Shown here: one piece after another, positions 12,860-26,998 of the stretch
Position numbering within the stretch: position 1 is the stretch's first letter
How the letters are laid out: the number at the start of each line of letters is the position of its first letter
Assembly: GCF_000499385.1 (NCBI RefSeq)
Contig: NW_013652942.1
Span: forward strand, 1 to 49,331
Length of the DNA stretch: 49,331 nt
Direction of reading: 5' to 3'
Source: Eimeria necatrix
Taxonomy: Eukaryota; Apicomplexa; Conoidasida; Eucoccidiorida; Eimeriidae
Translations under genes and position numbers: made by a program
Notes under the pieces: generated by a model
The model's database searches: none
What the model was told of the DNA's origin: nothing
Seen by the model: only the letters and a program-made list of their open reading frames with translations

Positions 12860-15800
12860 TTGCCCCCTATTTATTTAAGGCTTGGCCGCGCACATTGCAT
12901 GAAACTGAACGACAATGCTATGCATGCGCTTCTAAAAGTACGCCTTCGATATGGAAATGCATGACAGCCCCACTGCTCCAGTTACAAATGCACTGCTCAC
13001 ATAAGAACATGGTAAAAAGCGAAAATGCTCACTGGTAAAAGGCGAATACGTTCATCAGCTGTGCGCTCCTTGGCAAGTTGGAATTGCAAAGAAATTCCAG
13101 CAGCCACATATGAGCTTCAGAAGAAGTGTCTTGCTTGCTAGGTGGGCAGTTGCGGTGGCAGTGCGCAGGGACAGATAAACATCAGCGGCAACGCCGCTTC
13201 TACCTGATAGCTGCCATTCGCGTATCCTTTCGCTAGTCTCATGGCCTTCTGAGCCTCCGATTCCGGGCGGTTCTTACATAGTAGAGCCGTTTCGTGTGCG
13301 CATTTTATGAGGGGCTAGAGAAAGCGAACGCCAAGCTTGGCATCGAATGACGGCTCGGTTCATGCTGGAGATACAAAGGAGATACACAGAAGACTTTCCG
13401 CCCTTCTGCAGTCAAAAAGACATGTTTATTCAAAGTGTGTGACGCATGGTAGAGGGGAGTGCTAAATTTCCACGCAAGTGCGCATTGTGCTTGCTTCCCC
13501 ACCATGCATTCGCTGTATCAGGGGAAGCCAATCCTTTCTGATGCTATGTATAAACGAAAACGCGCCTCGGCTGCTAACTCTGTCTTGTACTGGTTACATA
13601 GACAGTGCGTTGGCTCGTGTTAAGTTGTAGTAATGCCATTTTCAGTCCTGGAAATCGAAACCTTCGGAGTCTTCCGTTTGTGCCTTTGCGTTCGCAACTA
13701 GCCAGCAAATAACGCAGTGCGCTGTTTCACTAAACAGATCTGCCAGCTGGCTCGTGGCTGGCTTCCCTAGATACCTTCAAGACAGCTTTTTGAAATGAGC
13801 AGCAACTGCAATGAGGCATTTTGCATTACCCTAGACTTCGGCATGCTTTTGCACTTGGCGAGTGCAAGCAGTACACGCAAGCAATGGGAGTAAGGTGGTG
13901 CCAACGAGATTAAAAGCGTAACAGTGAGTTGCGTCATTTGCGTGGCATTGCGTTCCTTTTGATCGCTTGATCTCTTTGTTACAGTGACCGGGGTTTTGCT
14001 GAGAGCAACGACGTTGTGCACTGTGACTGCTGCGAGAAATCCAGAGGGATGATTGCGATGCAGCTTGAAAAGTGCAACAGGCCTACTGCTGTGCCGGCAC
14101 TCAGTCTTGTTTGACTGCGAGCTGATAGTCGTTTCCCTGATTTCCCACACTCTAAAATAGCTCGTAAGCGCACGTTCTGAGGCCAACAGAAGACGCATAA
14201 AGTTACTTTTTGTGACGCTTGGAAACTGAAGTAGAGCGGCAGCTACAATGCTGTTCTAGCCCATAGAAACGCCAACATCCGTAAGCGATAGACTGAAAAC
14301 AAGAAGATGTCTCCAATAAATTTTTGCAGCTTAGGACGCCCTTTTGTAGGCCAGATTCTTCTCGAACAGGTCTTAGAGAACGTACGTTGAACGGCGCTGA
14401 GAAATGAACATTCACATTTATTTAAAGAGAAGTTTGGATTCTCGATACGTTTAGCCGTCGGAACGTCGGGTTCAGAATCTTCATAGCACTGCTGCACCTG
14501 GCGTATGCTCCTGGTGTAGCGGAGAAGCCGCCGTGCTTTGGGGTTCACTAGGCTGGCGGTAATTGTGCAAAATGTTTTTGTAGGTGTCGTACACTCGTCA
14601 GGCAAAAGCTTCAAATGGCAAGTGGACGAGCCTCTGGGTTCTGCGGGCTCTGCGACGTCGTGTGATTACTTGAGCCAGCAACCACTGCATCTATCCTAAC
14701 TTGTTTTTTCCCGCATAAGCATCACGTGCTATTTGTGTTCGACTGTGCAGCTACATAAAATAAAGTACACATGCCATCACTACTTGCGCGAAGCAGGACC
14801 CGGGGGCAGTGGAATAACACGGCGCGGTGCTGCAGGAAAATGATATAAGTTCACGACTAAATCTCACATGAGACCGGTTTGCCAAGCAACGTATGCGTGG
14901 TGCAGTTGTTAACATTTCAGCACGTGCAATTTGTTCAATGTACCGCTGCTGGGACGTTCAGAGTGTACGACAGGCCAAACGAGCGTGTCATGAACAATGG
15001 ACACTTCGGCTAAGGCGTAATCCTGCTTTCGCTGCATTCGCAGTTTCTATTATCATCTCCTAAGCCTAAAGCAATCACGACGCCTACTTATAATCATGGG
15101 CTCAGGCGTTTCAAGTGACATCCAGCCGCTCTACGCTGAAAGCAATATGGGACGGCAATGTTTCCACCTCGTCAATTAGATCGAGCCTATGCCGTTTTCT
15201 GCCTCTGTAAGGAACGATGTATATATGAGGTGTCTTTGGAACTGTGCCCGCGCAATCAGGACGAAGCGCGAAAATAAGTAGCTTCTTGATTGTGTCGAAT
15301 CGTTTGTGCATGTGCAGGGCCCCAACAATCCGTCACAAAGCAGTGCTGCAGTACATGCAATCGGAAGACCTAGATTCGGAAGAGTGCCCGCTTCTTTTTC
15401 ATATGTGCTGAACCACAGTGTATCAAGACTTTCAAATATACACACGCAGATAGGAGTGCTGGTCGCAGTTCAGATTTTAGAAGGCCTGACTATGCATGTC
15501 TAGCGTCAAAGCAGCACCGCTGTGCTAATGTACCAGTTCGTGCGTGAAGTTGGACCCGCTAAGCGGCTGTAGGCCGCAGACATGACAGCGTACTAGTCCC
15601 AGAAGGAAGCTAAATCCTTTGTGAATGAGAATGTTGACTTGCATTTGCCTTGAGGCTCGAGAGAAAGCGTCGATTTCTCCTAGAGCATTTACTTTATGTT
15701 CTGTTTTGTGATGGGGCATACCACCCGAAATTTCGCCCAAGCAGCCAGTGCGCTTTGCCTAAAAGGGGCGCGATGAATATGCCGCTGACACACGTGGGCT

Positions 15801-18800
15801 GCTGGTTTCTTGCTGACAAAGTTTGCTGGCTTCTGCTACCTCTAAATGTGTCGTTGCTACAACGTATGAGTATGAATTGATGCAGCATGCGTCAAGCTGG
15901 CACAGTTGTAGTCAACACGATAACTGTTCAAGATCCTCAGATCTTTCTGAGAGCAACAAAAATCCAACTATGCTTTGATCCGAGTCATCACACAGTGCCA
16001 TTCGTCTTCACCGCTGACAGATGCAGTTTTTGTGGCATGTTTTCAGGGCTCTAGACATGCATACAGGATAAAGAGCCCTTCAGCAAAATGGGGGGGGTTC
16101 CGCGTCCTTGTGTTTGTGTTGTTCGCTTAGTCTCTGGCTTCAGCATCGAAATAACAATGCTAGTAGTGCTCAACTTTGCGAAAGGCGCTTACGATGCGGA
16201 GTGAAACTCATGTGTGTGCCTTGAAACTCATGTGTGTGCCTTGCCTTGCTTGCGCTACAATGGAACTAAACAGGTACCTCAGAAGCTGTTCGTGTTTTCC
16301 CGGGTTTTTTGTGTGTTTTTACTTTACATGACGACTGCTGAGGAAATGGCAAGGCATTTTCATTGGCGCAAGCCGCGTTTGTAATCCAGGCCTTGGAGTT
16401 TCTCGGCTTCACGAAACAACCAGACACTAAAGTCGATTACGCTCTTACCGATCACTGGTAGCGAGAAAGCGTGTAAACTACTTCAGGCAAACCTACTTCT
16501 TTTCCCAGATGCAGTGAACTTATATTGGAAGCTTGTGCGCGCTAAGTATCCTTTTGTGCGCAGCCTTTTTTTACTGCATCTGAATGCTATGGACAGATGG
16601 CTTTGGATATCGAAATTGGCTTGTTAAGTAGTTGCTTTCACAGTATATGCGCTTTCTCTTCTCGGGTTGTGCTCATCTTTACCTCTTTTAGAGAGCACAT
16701 TCTGAAGAGCTTGGGACCTTGAGCAATCGTGTGTAAAAGGTGCAACTTCATCTGTGAGTGACGCGGCGCAGTTTGCGACATGAAAGCTCCGAGAAGTCTC
16801 ACTCTCGTCCTCAATTTAAATCAGGAGGTGTGTGCATTTGCCGTCGTCCGTCAGGCGTAGAGGAGACAGCGCCTTTTGGTAGCGTAAATCATCACATTGT
16901 TACTATAGGGCTGAATTTGGATGTAGTCATGTCGCCATGAAAATGTTCAGCTGCACGCTATTCGTGCACAGCTGCTCAACTCTTCTTTTTCTGATAAGCT
17001 TATGTTTAGACCTGAGAGCTGGTCACCCGCAAGGCTTCTGTTACCTGCCCACGAAGCTAATGTGTACTTCCACACTTGCTACGAATACTTTGGAGGCGGT
17101 AAGATAAATGTTCGAGGTATCCCCAGTTACAAAATGTCACTCTTTTCGCAGCTTTACTAAGCGTACGAGCCTTCGCGAACGTACAAGCTGTTTAGTATCT
17201 CCCGGCAAATGCATAGTGATTCTTATCTTAAAACGGTAATCACAGCGAGAGCATTGCAAAATTAAAGATCGCAATACCATAGTCGTACGCTCATGAACAG
17301 AAAATTCAAGTTGGGAAACTTACGGGAGTAAATGCACTAAAATTTTTTTTGACTGTCCGAGTTGTGGTTACCTTTCGAGGTCGTCACGTGTACACAGATT
17401 TCACCGTAGCGGGCGTTTACAACGGCAGGGATCACGTAGCGCACATAGGGCTTTATTCAAAGTTTTACTTAGTGGCTTCCATGATGGTGCGCACCGGTGT
17501 ATGCCCGTCGCATGAAAGTATCCAACAAAACGCTTCTTTCAAGCTCGTACGTTGACAGTTTCATCCTCCCAAAATTGATGAAAGGAGGTTGTGCTCCATT
17601 CAGTGCCTACAGAATGCTTACTTACAGAACAACACGTATTTTATCCGGAATTTTGCGCTTACGGAGAACGCTTGAATCGACGCAGCTAGAGCATAGCTCC
17701 GCAAAATATGCAACGAAGATGAATCCTTTTCAGAAATTGACGAGTTGTGGGGTCATCCATTGCTCGGGTCTGAAATGCAGACAGTGAGCTGCAGTCTTTG
17801 ATGCTTTGGTTACCACAACTGACTCACTTGACAAGCAGTTGCACTGCTTGCTATGTAAGTTATAGGAGTTCATAAGCTTGCCGCATAATCCCACAAGCAG
17901 AAATGTTGTGCCTTGACTGGACGACTGTTTGCATAGAACCGCTGTTTCTGCTTAAACTTGCGATTTAATCTCACATGGCAGGTGACAGCCCTGGATTTCG
18001 GGGGCGCTGTGCAACAACAGCCTTCGGTGAAGCACCAGCGCCGCGTTATCGCTGTGCTGACGGTTAGCCTCCTCCTAATGAAAATTGCCACTATTCCGCA
18101 TCAGGTTTGTTCCGCTTATGCACCACATCAGCAATGAAATGATCGGTACTCGAAGGGCTGTTGAGAATATGCAAAGAGTCCAATGGCTGGGATGGCAACA
18201 CGTTGAGGCTTGCGCACAGACCTTATCTCCGGTATTGTATGGCTCCATTTCCTTGATTCCATAATAGCAGGAACTATTACTGAAACTTCGAAACTGACTA
18301 GGCACTTTCTGTAAAACTATTTGGCGTTGGCACGAAGCTACAGTGTTATCCCTAATCTGCACATGCTCAAGCATTGGAGGGACTTTGGCTGACACAGCAC
18401 CTACTATTGGACCTGAATCTGTATGTTTAACCCTTTTATTTTTCCAGAGGTTCAGAGCATTTCATACGCATGACACTTATTAATTACAAGATTAGGAATG
18501 CTCTTAATTTTCCACAAACAGAAGTCGCGTCATCAGTGTGGCGCTCTGATAGCGGAAAGCTGTGCCCTTTCCCTTGGTCCCAAGATTGTATGTCCAGCGT
18601 ATTGAGCGACGAAATGCATTCTCTCCGATATGAATGCGGTAAGGCAGTTACAAGAGAGTGCAGCAAACTTCATGGGGCGCTGACCCCATGATTCTGCGTA
18701 GAAACATTTATACACTTGGTGCATGCATCCTTGTGTGATCGTATTTTCCCCGGGTTCTACAGCAGTGCTATAATATGGTTCTTTCTCAGGCCAGATTTCG

Positions 18801-21800
18801 AATTGCCTCGTGCATGCTCATGACTGCATGAGATGATGAGAGCATTAAAGAGACATTGATCCTTTTTAGTGGCCCTTAACAGAAGACACTGCTCTACTTT
18901 GATGATGGTCTGAAACATTACATTTAACATTTTACTGGCGAGCACTCTGAAGTCTATCAGTTGCTGAGGAGGGCGAGCCTTCAATGAATCCGCTGCGCTG
19001 AGTTTTGCTGGCAGCAAGGCATCACTTTGTTTTGTGCTGCACTTGAGTGTCATGGAATGAAGCAGGAAAGGTTAGCTATTTCACTAAATGCGCTTTCGGG
19101 TCTTAGCAGGAGCATGGCTGTGTGCGCCAGGCTACATAGGCACAAATGGAAATGCATAGAAAGAAAACGCGCAATGCACTAGCGTTCTGGACTCACTTTT
19201 GAAACCCTCGGGATTTTCAGCGCCAAATTATTTTACGGCAACCCCACGCGCCCTCTAGATCACACTCAGAAAAGCGAATCTCTCCAGTGCCGTTTGAGGT
19301 TTAGTTGTGACCAAGACTACGCTATAGACGATTTCGCCGCTGCGCGATGTAAGCAATCTATACTGCAGTTCAGATTTTCAACACCTGAATTCCAAAGTTG
19401 AACGTGCCAAGCGTCTGCTTACGGCATTTTGTTCAGCCTGCCTCTCCTGCTTTACTAGCAGTGTTAGTAACGGATAGCTATCCACGTTTCAAACGTTTGG
19501 GGCGGCCTGTGTACATTTTCAGCCTTTTTTTCCAACCATCCTGAATACTACACCTGTAAATATTTCCGCCTTTGCTACGTTGCAGCTTGTGCGCTAGAGC
19601 CACTCCGGCTCACTGGCTTTCTTCGCCCGTATCGTTGAGTTGTTTGGAGCCTGTTCTTGCTTGCAAACACGCCTCCTGTAAATTCAGTTTGCTGAGGTTT
19701 CAAAACCTGGGACTATTTCAATGGCTAGCGGTGTATACTGAACACCTGCTAAGGCTTCTCTTGGCTGAAGAGTGTATGCTCACGTATTACCGAGATCATT
19801 TTGGCAGAAAACAACGAGATTGTTGAGAATTGGACATTGTTATGCAATTTCTCCGAAAGCCAGACTGCCACTTTGGCGTCTTAGCCACACACAATGAGCC
19901 CAGCAACGCCGTGTCACTCTCTAGTTTCTGAAAAGAACTTATGCACAGTTCCAACCTGGTAAAAGTATGCAGTATGTGGAAGAGACTTACCGACCATGCT
20001 AGACACGATCCCTGTCTCACCGCGGAAATTTAGTCTGTGTACACCCGTATTGCTTAATTTAGCCCGAAGAGACATTTTGTTAACCTTCTCCCAGTCCGTG
20101 CGCAGAGCATGCCAGCCTTTAGACATTGATGACGGAAGATTGCAAAGCTATTCTCACGGCGATAAAAAGCTATGAAAAACGAGCAACTTCGTTATGTTTT
20201 ATTCGACGCTTTAAGATTTTCAAGTGGAATCAAACAACCTAATATTTTCTGTGTTGCCAGGGATCGAGCAGCAAAGACGAAACATTAATTCGGAAAATAT
20301 CTGCCGTGTAATTGTTGTTTCACTACACCACACTGCCACTTATTGATGCATTGGCTGCTGCTCTTTGGTGCCGCTGAGGTGGCTAAGACTGCTGGATCTG
20401 CACCGGTTTGTCACGAAAGATTGTACGTCTCCTGTGGAGTTGCATTTGCTCAAAGCCTGCAGTAAGCGTCAACAGCATTGTCTTTCAAAGGCAAGCCCGT
20501 ATAAGTTTTTTTGTTTCTTCGGTAGCCTCGTTGGTGTGCAAATAAGAAATTGCCCTCCTGCATGCGCCCTCCAAGCTTGTACATGAGGCGCCGCACTACT
20601 CATTGCCTTGCCACTCAGCCAAGATCTGAGATCTACCCTGCTGTATTTGCCTACTAGAGGCGAAGATATCTGCCTTTGCCTTTTTTGTGCCAGTTCTTGC
20701 AGGAACAGCGGCTAACGTATCAGGAAATAGGACGCTGGGGCAAAGCTGGTAAGTCTACAGTTGAATCCAGGTAGCACTGTATGTTTTTGCGTAAGCTATG
20801 GCAATGGAACATCATAATGCGCATGTACAGACGCATTTATGCGTAGTAAGGCTGCAACATTGATGGCCTTGGCTAGACAGCCCAACCATCAAGTTGTTGT
20901 AGGCACGAAACAATCTGCGTAGTGATTATGAAATGCAGGTTCCAACAGTAAGGCTTGGAGAGCTGCTTCATCAGGTTGGCGAAACGCAGATATGGGCCAG
21001 CTGCGCCCGCCACTTCCCGGTAAAAGGTCAAGCAACGCTACAAGGCTGCAACATGATGTGCGCTCCAGCTAGACTCTGCTGGCTTCACTGGTTTCACTAG
21101 CGTGGGCCAAGTAATTTGCCGGGCATGTCGTGAGGCGCCTTCTTTCCCAGTGACGCCAGTGCGAATACTACGTTTGTATTCCCAGACACATAAGTTTCAT
21201 GGTTACGCACGTATGCTGTATTCTCCTGTGTGTTTCAGGCAGTAAGCGTGCACCAACACCTCAAAAGAAAAAGACCGTCAAAGGAAGTATTTGGATGAAG
21301 CTTATTTTGCGCAGGATTCGAGTATTAATCTCTCGGAGACTGGATTCCGACTGTTTGATCGGTAGCACGATGCGTAGTATGAACCTAAACAAGCTGCAGA
21401 TTGGATTGATTTCGACGATACAGTTGCCAATAGATCACGTTTGCCATGCTCCAAAGTGAGGGCGCACAGATTGCTTTTTGTATAGTTGTCTAAGCCATGT
21501 GACGTTTTTTATCTTCTACAACAGGGAGTGCGTAAGAAGGTGCTAAGCGGGATCACAACAGGACAAGCAAATGCATACGCAGAAGTGACAGTGCTTTTGT
21601 GAAATTCTCGCAACAATGGCTACTCGGAATGAAGCTACACATGATTGCTTAGGCGTACGAAGTGAGCTTTCCAAGATGGAATGACCAGCTGCATACGCAG
21701 ATTGCTACTTTGTTCAGTGTTCACAATGAGCAGGTAGCTCCTTATTGGTCGTTTGGAAGGCTTTATCAATGAATGCTATATTAGCTTACCCATGCAAAAG

Positions 21801-22975
21801 CACTGAACTATGAGACAAATCATTCAACCTGTATTGAAGGCTGTGCGTATTTTTTATCCAAGCGTGAGTATTTACAATTCTCCCTAGATTGGTCCAAAGA
21901 GACAGCCACTGGTACATCGCAGTAAAGCGGTCCGTGAATACGTCTTTCTTCTGCCTTAACGCGTGTTAATCAAAACGACGCCGAAGATGGCTTGTGTTAA
22001 AGAGCTTACATGAATAATATTGCTGACCTCAATTGAAGTTAGTGCGAAGCTTTCGTTTGACTTTGCGTGTCTCACTTGAGCTGAGAGTCTTCCTTTGATG
22101 TGTTTGGTCGCCTATGAATATTGCCTCAGTATCGTTATTTGGCGAGCGGATGTAGTTACAACAGACACAGGCACATTATAATATTGCAAACAGTGATTGC
22201 CAAAGTGGCTTTCCGTTCTAGTTGGACTCTTTGGGCGTTTTTCTTTCATTACAGATAGTATGCAGTTTATGTCCAAGTTGCCCTTGAAAAGAAAATAAAT
22301 TTGAGATTTTTCAGGCTATAGGTTTCCCTAATATCAGCTGGTCTGCTGCGCTTTTTGCAGTCTCAACTCCTGGTAAATGCTGCACCGTCGACACAGCTTG
22401 TGAGCTTTATTTTTTTCTCTGTGTGCTGCAAGGCCAGAGTAGTTGCATGATTTGCTTTTGCACGAGCAGATGTGGTTCACCGTTAATCACAGTTTCCCAG
22501 GATTACACTTCTTATTACCTCTTTGGTCTTTCTATGATTTGCGTGCAGCAAGAAATAAACGTCGTGGCTACTGGCGTGTACAGCTATTGGTAGATATGTT
22601 CGGGACTTTTAAATTGCAAAGGATTTATACAATTCTGTCGTTTGTTCGGCCCAAGCAGCGCTATAGATTTCGTATCAGCACAATGCTGAAGAAGGCAAAT
22701 CGCCTTTTACAGATAGTGCGCGTGATGCCGGAAGGAAAACGATAATGCACACCTTTTGAGATGCCTTAAAGTCACAAGAAGCCCTAATGCGCCAGCGAAC
22801 TCGTCTCTAAGGCATTGTACGCCCTTTCACTGCCTATGAATGTATGCCTGCGCAGTGAGGATACGAAACGTATGCTCGCGGAAAGTGGCGTGTATCTGCA
22901 CTCGTCACACAAATTGGGTCTTTCACTTCACTTGTTCACCTGTGTCGTTAAGAGCAGTATAGTGACACTGAGTTA
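12860..22975. other. Intergenic DNA, no gene recognised
   Basis: No supported gene on either strand. The longest open frames (for example on the - strand near 13.8-14.6 kb) overlap each other in several frames and match no family I recognise. A perfect 20-bp tandem duplication lies at 16203-16222 and 16223-16242. A 13-bp direct repeat (AAGGCTGCAACAT) starts at 20848 and 21042. Exons of a weakly conserved gene could be present and undetected. Confidence 0.45.
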
Positions 22976-25720
22976 AGAAAACAGCATTCCTCATGTGTCT
23001 GCATCAAGGCAGTGGGCATTAACCTGCTCAGCCAGCGTTTTTACATCTGTTCCAGCTTCTGTAATGAGTGCACTGTTAACGAGTTTGCTTTAGGCTTGGC
23101 ACTATGCAGCTTCTGCGCGTGATTTGATTAAAAGCACATTTTAAGCAGAACACATGCACTTAAACTCAGCAGTACTACAACGATTGCGGAAACGTTCAGT
23201 TTGTCTGGAAAATCCATGTTACAGAGGCCCCTGGTCATTTTGTGTATGGGAAATGCCGTAAACAAAGGTTCAAGCGAGGCCACTCAAGGCTGCGGCTTAT
23301 TGAGCCATACAGGATTTTTCAGTGGCATTGTTTGTGTTTGTCAATCGTCGCCTTTTATTTCGTCCGTCATGCTGCAGACGGTATGAAAAGAAACAAGCTA
23401 GAGTTTTTGTACAAACCAGGAATGCTTTGCAATGCAGCAAAGTAGCTTAATTACCGTTCGGTTGTAAGGACGGCAGGGGTTATTCAAGACACGTCAATTA
23501 AAAGATGGCCTTATGCTCAAGGCAAGTCATTCACCCCGCAGCACACTAAAATCTTTTTAATATATCTGACGTTCAGCCAAGGGGTAACGCTTGTTAAGCT
23601 TGTAAGTACATTATAAGGAAGATTCATGCCATGCGCACAGACAGGGAGATTCTCTGACAAAACCAGCCGTGAAGTCTTGGAATGCGTTCATTTCAAGCCT
23701 GTCGTAAGCTACCTTTCAAGAGATGAAGGATAACTAATTGGCCTGTCGTGATTATCAAAAGAAAAGAGTGAAATACAACTCAAGTCTGGGAGCTTGGCTG
23801 CAAAACAAAATGCTTGCCCCTTTTGCGACGAGAAGCTTGTATGCCTACTACGGAGGGGCTGGCTACCTTCCGAAACTAGTTCTGATGGAATACGTCAGCG
23901 TGCAGAAACATAGCTGCTGCGAGCTCTTTCATACATCCTCCTACTAAACATAGATCACCATATGGTGAAGCAGCATAAACAAATGCGTCTTAATAGAAAG
24001 ATGTTTATACGGGGTAGTCACAGCATAGCCTGCACCTGGTTCGTGGCTTTGTGAGATATATTACACCCCTGCCGCAGCACTTGAGCGGCTGCTGAAGATG
24101 TTGATATTGCTGGCGTGGTTCGCGGTGTTTTTGTTCTTGGGAGGCTTTGATTGACCAGAACTTTAACTTAGTGATTTTTTGCATTTTTCCATTTGATGGT
24201 TGCCGCTTCCCAACGATCCAAAACAAGGTTATCTCGAGATATTTCTAGAAGTCTTCGTTCCACAAGAATCCGGGGTACAGCCTGGGGCTGCGTTTTGCAC
24301 TGGAGGACCCTGTAAACAAGGGCCGATTTGTACTCCTTCAATGCTGGAATTTCCATTTAACACGGTGCCACTGGAGAAAGCAGCGTCACAGATGGCGAAT
24401 ATATTGAACACTTGTGGATTAACTTATCTCGTTTGGGGGAAATTTGCAAGCGCATTATTGCTAGATCGTGGAAACTAGTTGTCCTGGCCCAAGAACATTT
24501 TGTGGCTGCGATTGCACTTGAGCTGACTATGGGACCCTAATTGTAATATTCATTTGTAGAGTACCTTGCTAGAAGCCAAACTTGATACTTAAGCAGCAAA
24601 ATGTTGTCGGATTATGCACTGCATAAAATGCGCCACTTCAGCTCTCTCTCCTGGTGCTATGACTGACAGTTTCAGAAAAAAACTGTATAATAAGCAGTCG
24701 ACGGTGCATGTACAAAAAATGTCATCACTTTTGCCCCCAGCCGTTCGCCTTTCTCAACCGCAACTCGGCAAAGCATTGAACTCAATTGCTGTCTCGTTAC
24801 AAAAAAGTGTTGTAGCGAAATTGCGGCCGTCATGAAGAAGGCGACGTTCTGCGATAATCTTGCTGATCAAGTTTAAAGATAGAGCTGACACAGGCAGTGG
24901 GCTAAGCTTAGCATTTGTACTTAAATGACGCAACTGAAGTGTCCTGTTGATTTCTGCCCAAATAGACGTGAGCCATTCTTCTCTGCAATCTACTGCGCAC
25001 TTAACTTTACGGTGTAAGTGGTGGCACAAGCGAGAGTGGCCTTGCGAAAATCTCCATGCCGCGTAACAAGGGCAACTTTCTAGCTTAGGCTGCTAAAAAG
25101 TGCTTGCCAAAACCCCTATCAACACGATAAACTCGCTCGAACAAAAATGGCACTAATTTGTTATTGTGTGACGTTCCTGATGCCGAAGGCATGTGCCAGG
25201 TGGCTTGCGTGCAAAAAGCATACTTGACTGCTACTTCGATTCACTACGAAGGGAGTCAGTTGGGATGGCTGCGCTCCGTGACGAAATGCGCTTTCCTGGT
25301 AACATGTACATTTGCCACGATTTCTCAGGTACCTTTTGAATTAAAATTTGGGACTCATCCAGCACCGAACGCCTCGTAATCCAGCATGTACGCATGCCCC
25401 TCCTCAAAGGTCTATAGTGGGCATTACACTCACCAAAGCGTTCTCGGTGAACGTTTGTTGCCGAGCAATTGCATCTGATGCAAAGCATCTCCCTCAGAAC
25501 AGACAAACTTTGGGCCTCATCCAAGCCTTTGAAACTTGAGAACTACCACAGGCATCCCTTTCATGTGTTTCATGAAATCTAGTGTGGATAAATTGTAAAG
25601 AGTAGCGGCAGGAGCATTTGCAGAGTACCTATAACGATTTTGGCAGTGTTGGCTGAGAGTGCAACTGCGTGTGCCCACACTCCTAACGAGGCTGGTTTCT
25701 TGAGGAGACAAAAGCGACGC
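22976..25720. repeat. Long diverged direct repeat, copy A
   Basis: This block matches 27325-29030 in order and orientation, with many substitutions and small gaps. Anchors that align include 23005-23045 with 27325-27362, 23510-23600 with 27845-27925, 23630-23750 with 28015-28130, 24850-25260 with 28245-28600, and 25460-25530 with 28800-28870. Copy A contains about 0.9 kb (roughly 23.75-24.65 kb) with no counterpart in copy B. That piece is either an insertion here or a deletion there. No protein is recognised in either copy. Confidence 0.7.
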
Positions 25721-26326
25721 ATCACACGGCGACTGATAAGCAAGGGCCTAATGTGAAGTGCCACTCCTAAGTCAAATACCAGCGTTTGATGAGTATTATT
25801 AGTTGAGACCTGCTCCTAAGGTTGTTTTGCGAAAACTCCGTGGACACATACGAATTCTAAAGGCAACCAAAATTTTGTGTTAAAGAAAATACCAAAACTA
25901 GCAGCAGAATGCTGTGAGCATACACACATAGAGAAAATTGTCAACTAGAGCAGACGGGGGAGGCGTGACTGTCAGAGGCTCTCTTCAGCTTATTTCATGA
26001 TCCATTAACTTATTTTTGAGGCCTAAGGAACTTTGGGCTGTGGGCTGTATATAAGATAGCTTTGAACGTTGTCTGGCTACGGTTTCGTGAATGCTGACTA
26101 ATGCTGAATTCTTCGTCACTTGTTCTGGCATAGACCACGGCGCATGCTGCTGCATGATGGATTCGATTGGTTCTGGTCTGAAGAGGTAGTGAAGGTTCCG
26201 TGACCATGTGGTGACACACAACGACGCCACTTGTAGGAAAGATTACAAGATTCTCTCAAAAGGAAATATTTTCAGTCATCTGGCAGTTAATTACGGAAGG
26301 TTGTGACTGTAGGCTTTAGTTGGTGT
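25721..26326. other. Spacer between repeat copies, no gene recognised
   Basis: There are several overlapping short open frames on the - strand but none resembles a known protein. I see no repeat or RNA gene in this interval. Confidence 0.4.
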
Positions 26327-26376
26327 GTGAAGCCTTCGGTCGCAGTGCATCAGAGCACTGCGACCAAAGGCTTCAC
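26327..26376. repeat. Near-perfect hairpin, 22-bp arms and 6-nt loop
   Basis: Left arm 26327-26348 and right arm 26355-26376 are reverse complements except for one position. In a transcript of the - strand that position would be a G-U wobble, so all 22 pairs could form; in the + strand transcript it is a C-A mismatch. The arms begin with GTGAAGCC and end with GGCTTCAC. No run of T follows directly, so it is not an obvious terminator. It could be a small-RNA precursor or a fold-back repeat. Confidence 0.8.
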
Positions 26377-26998
26377 AATGCTGCATGAAAATAATGGAGG
26401 CATGCCCAGACTTTGTGTTTCGGTCATTCTTTAGAATATTTTAATAGTTATGGTTAATTGATCCATATCCACGGCACAACAAAGATTATCAGGAAATCAT
26501 GCAAAGACTTGGCGTGTTTAAGTCACGGACTGGCCATCAAGTGTCTTGTCATTGTCCCTTAGAAGCAGAGACTGCGGCTGAGATATATTCTTAACAGAGC
26601 AGGGTGCATGACTGTGCAACGCATTGGCTGCCCTAGGAACCCACTGCGAATTTCATGCATTTTTCGAATGCAGACAAGCGCATTCAAAAGCGCAAATGAT
26701 AGCAGCGACCCACGTTACGATGCACAAACAACTCGCTTGGCGGGTGCGAGCTGCGCAGAAGCTGCCTTAAAGTGTTGCCAGCTACGTGCATGGATAATAT
26801 TGGGAATGCGAAGAGGGGTACGCTATATTGCAAATGGACAGCATGGAGTGCATGGAAGGCAGTTCAAAGTTGAGCGACAGGCCGAGCTCGTCGCAGATAA
26901 TACGATGTTGCGCGAGAGGTCACTAATGGAGGAAAGCGCAATGCATCTGTGGGTATGCTGAGCAAGTGGGTACGCTAAGCAAGATCACCTGTCTCGTC
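26377..26998. other. Spacer, no gene recognised
   Basis: A + strand open frame at 26608-26961 (117 codons) covers most of this interval. It has no recognisable domain, no clear splice partners and no duplicate in the window. I treat it as chance. Confidence 0.35.
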
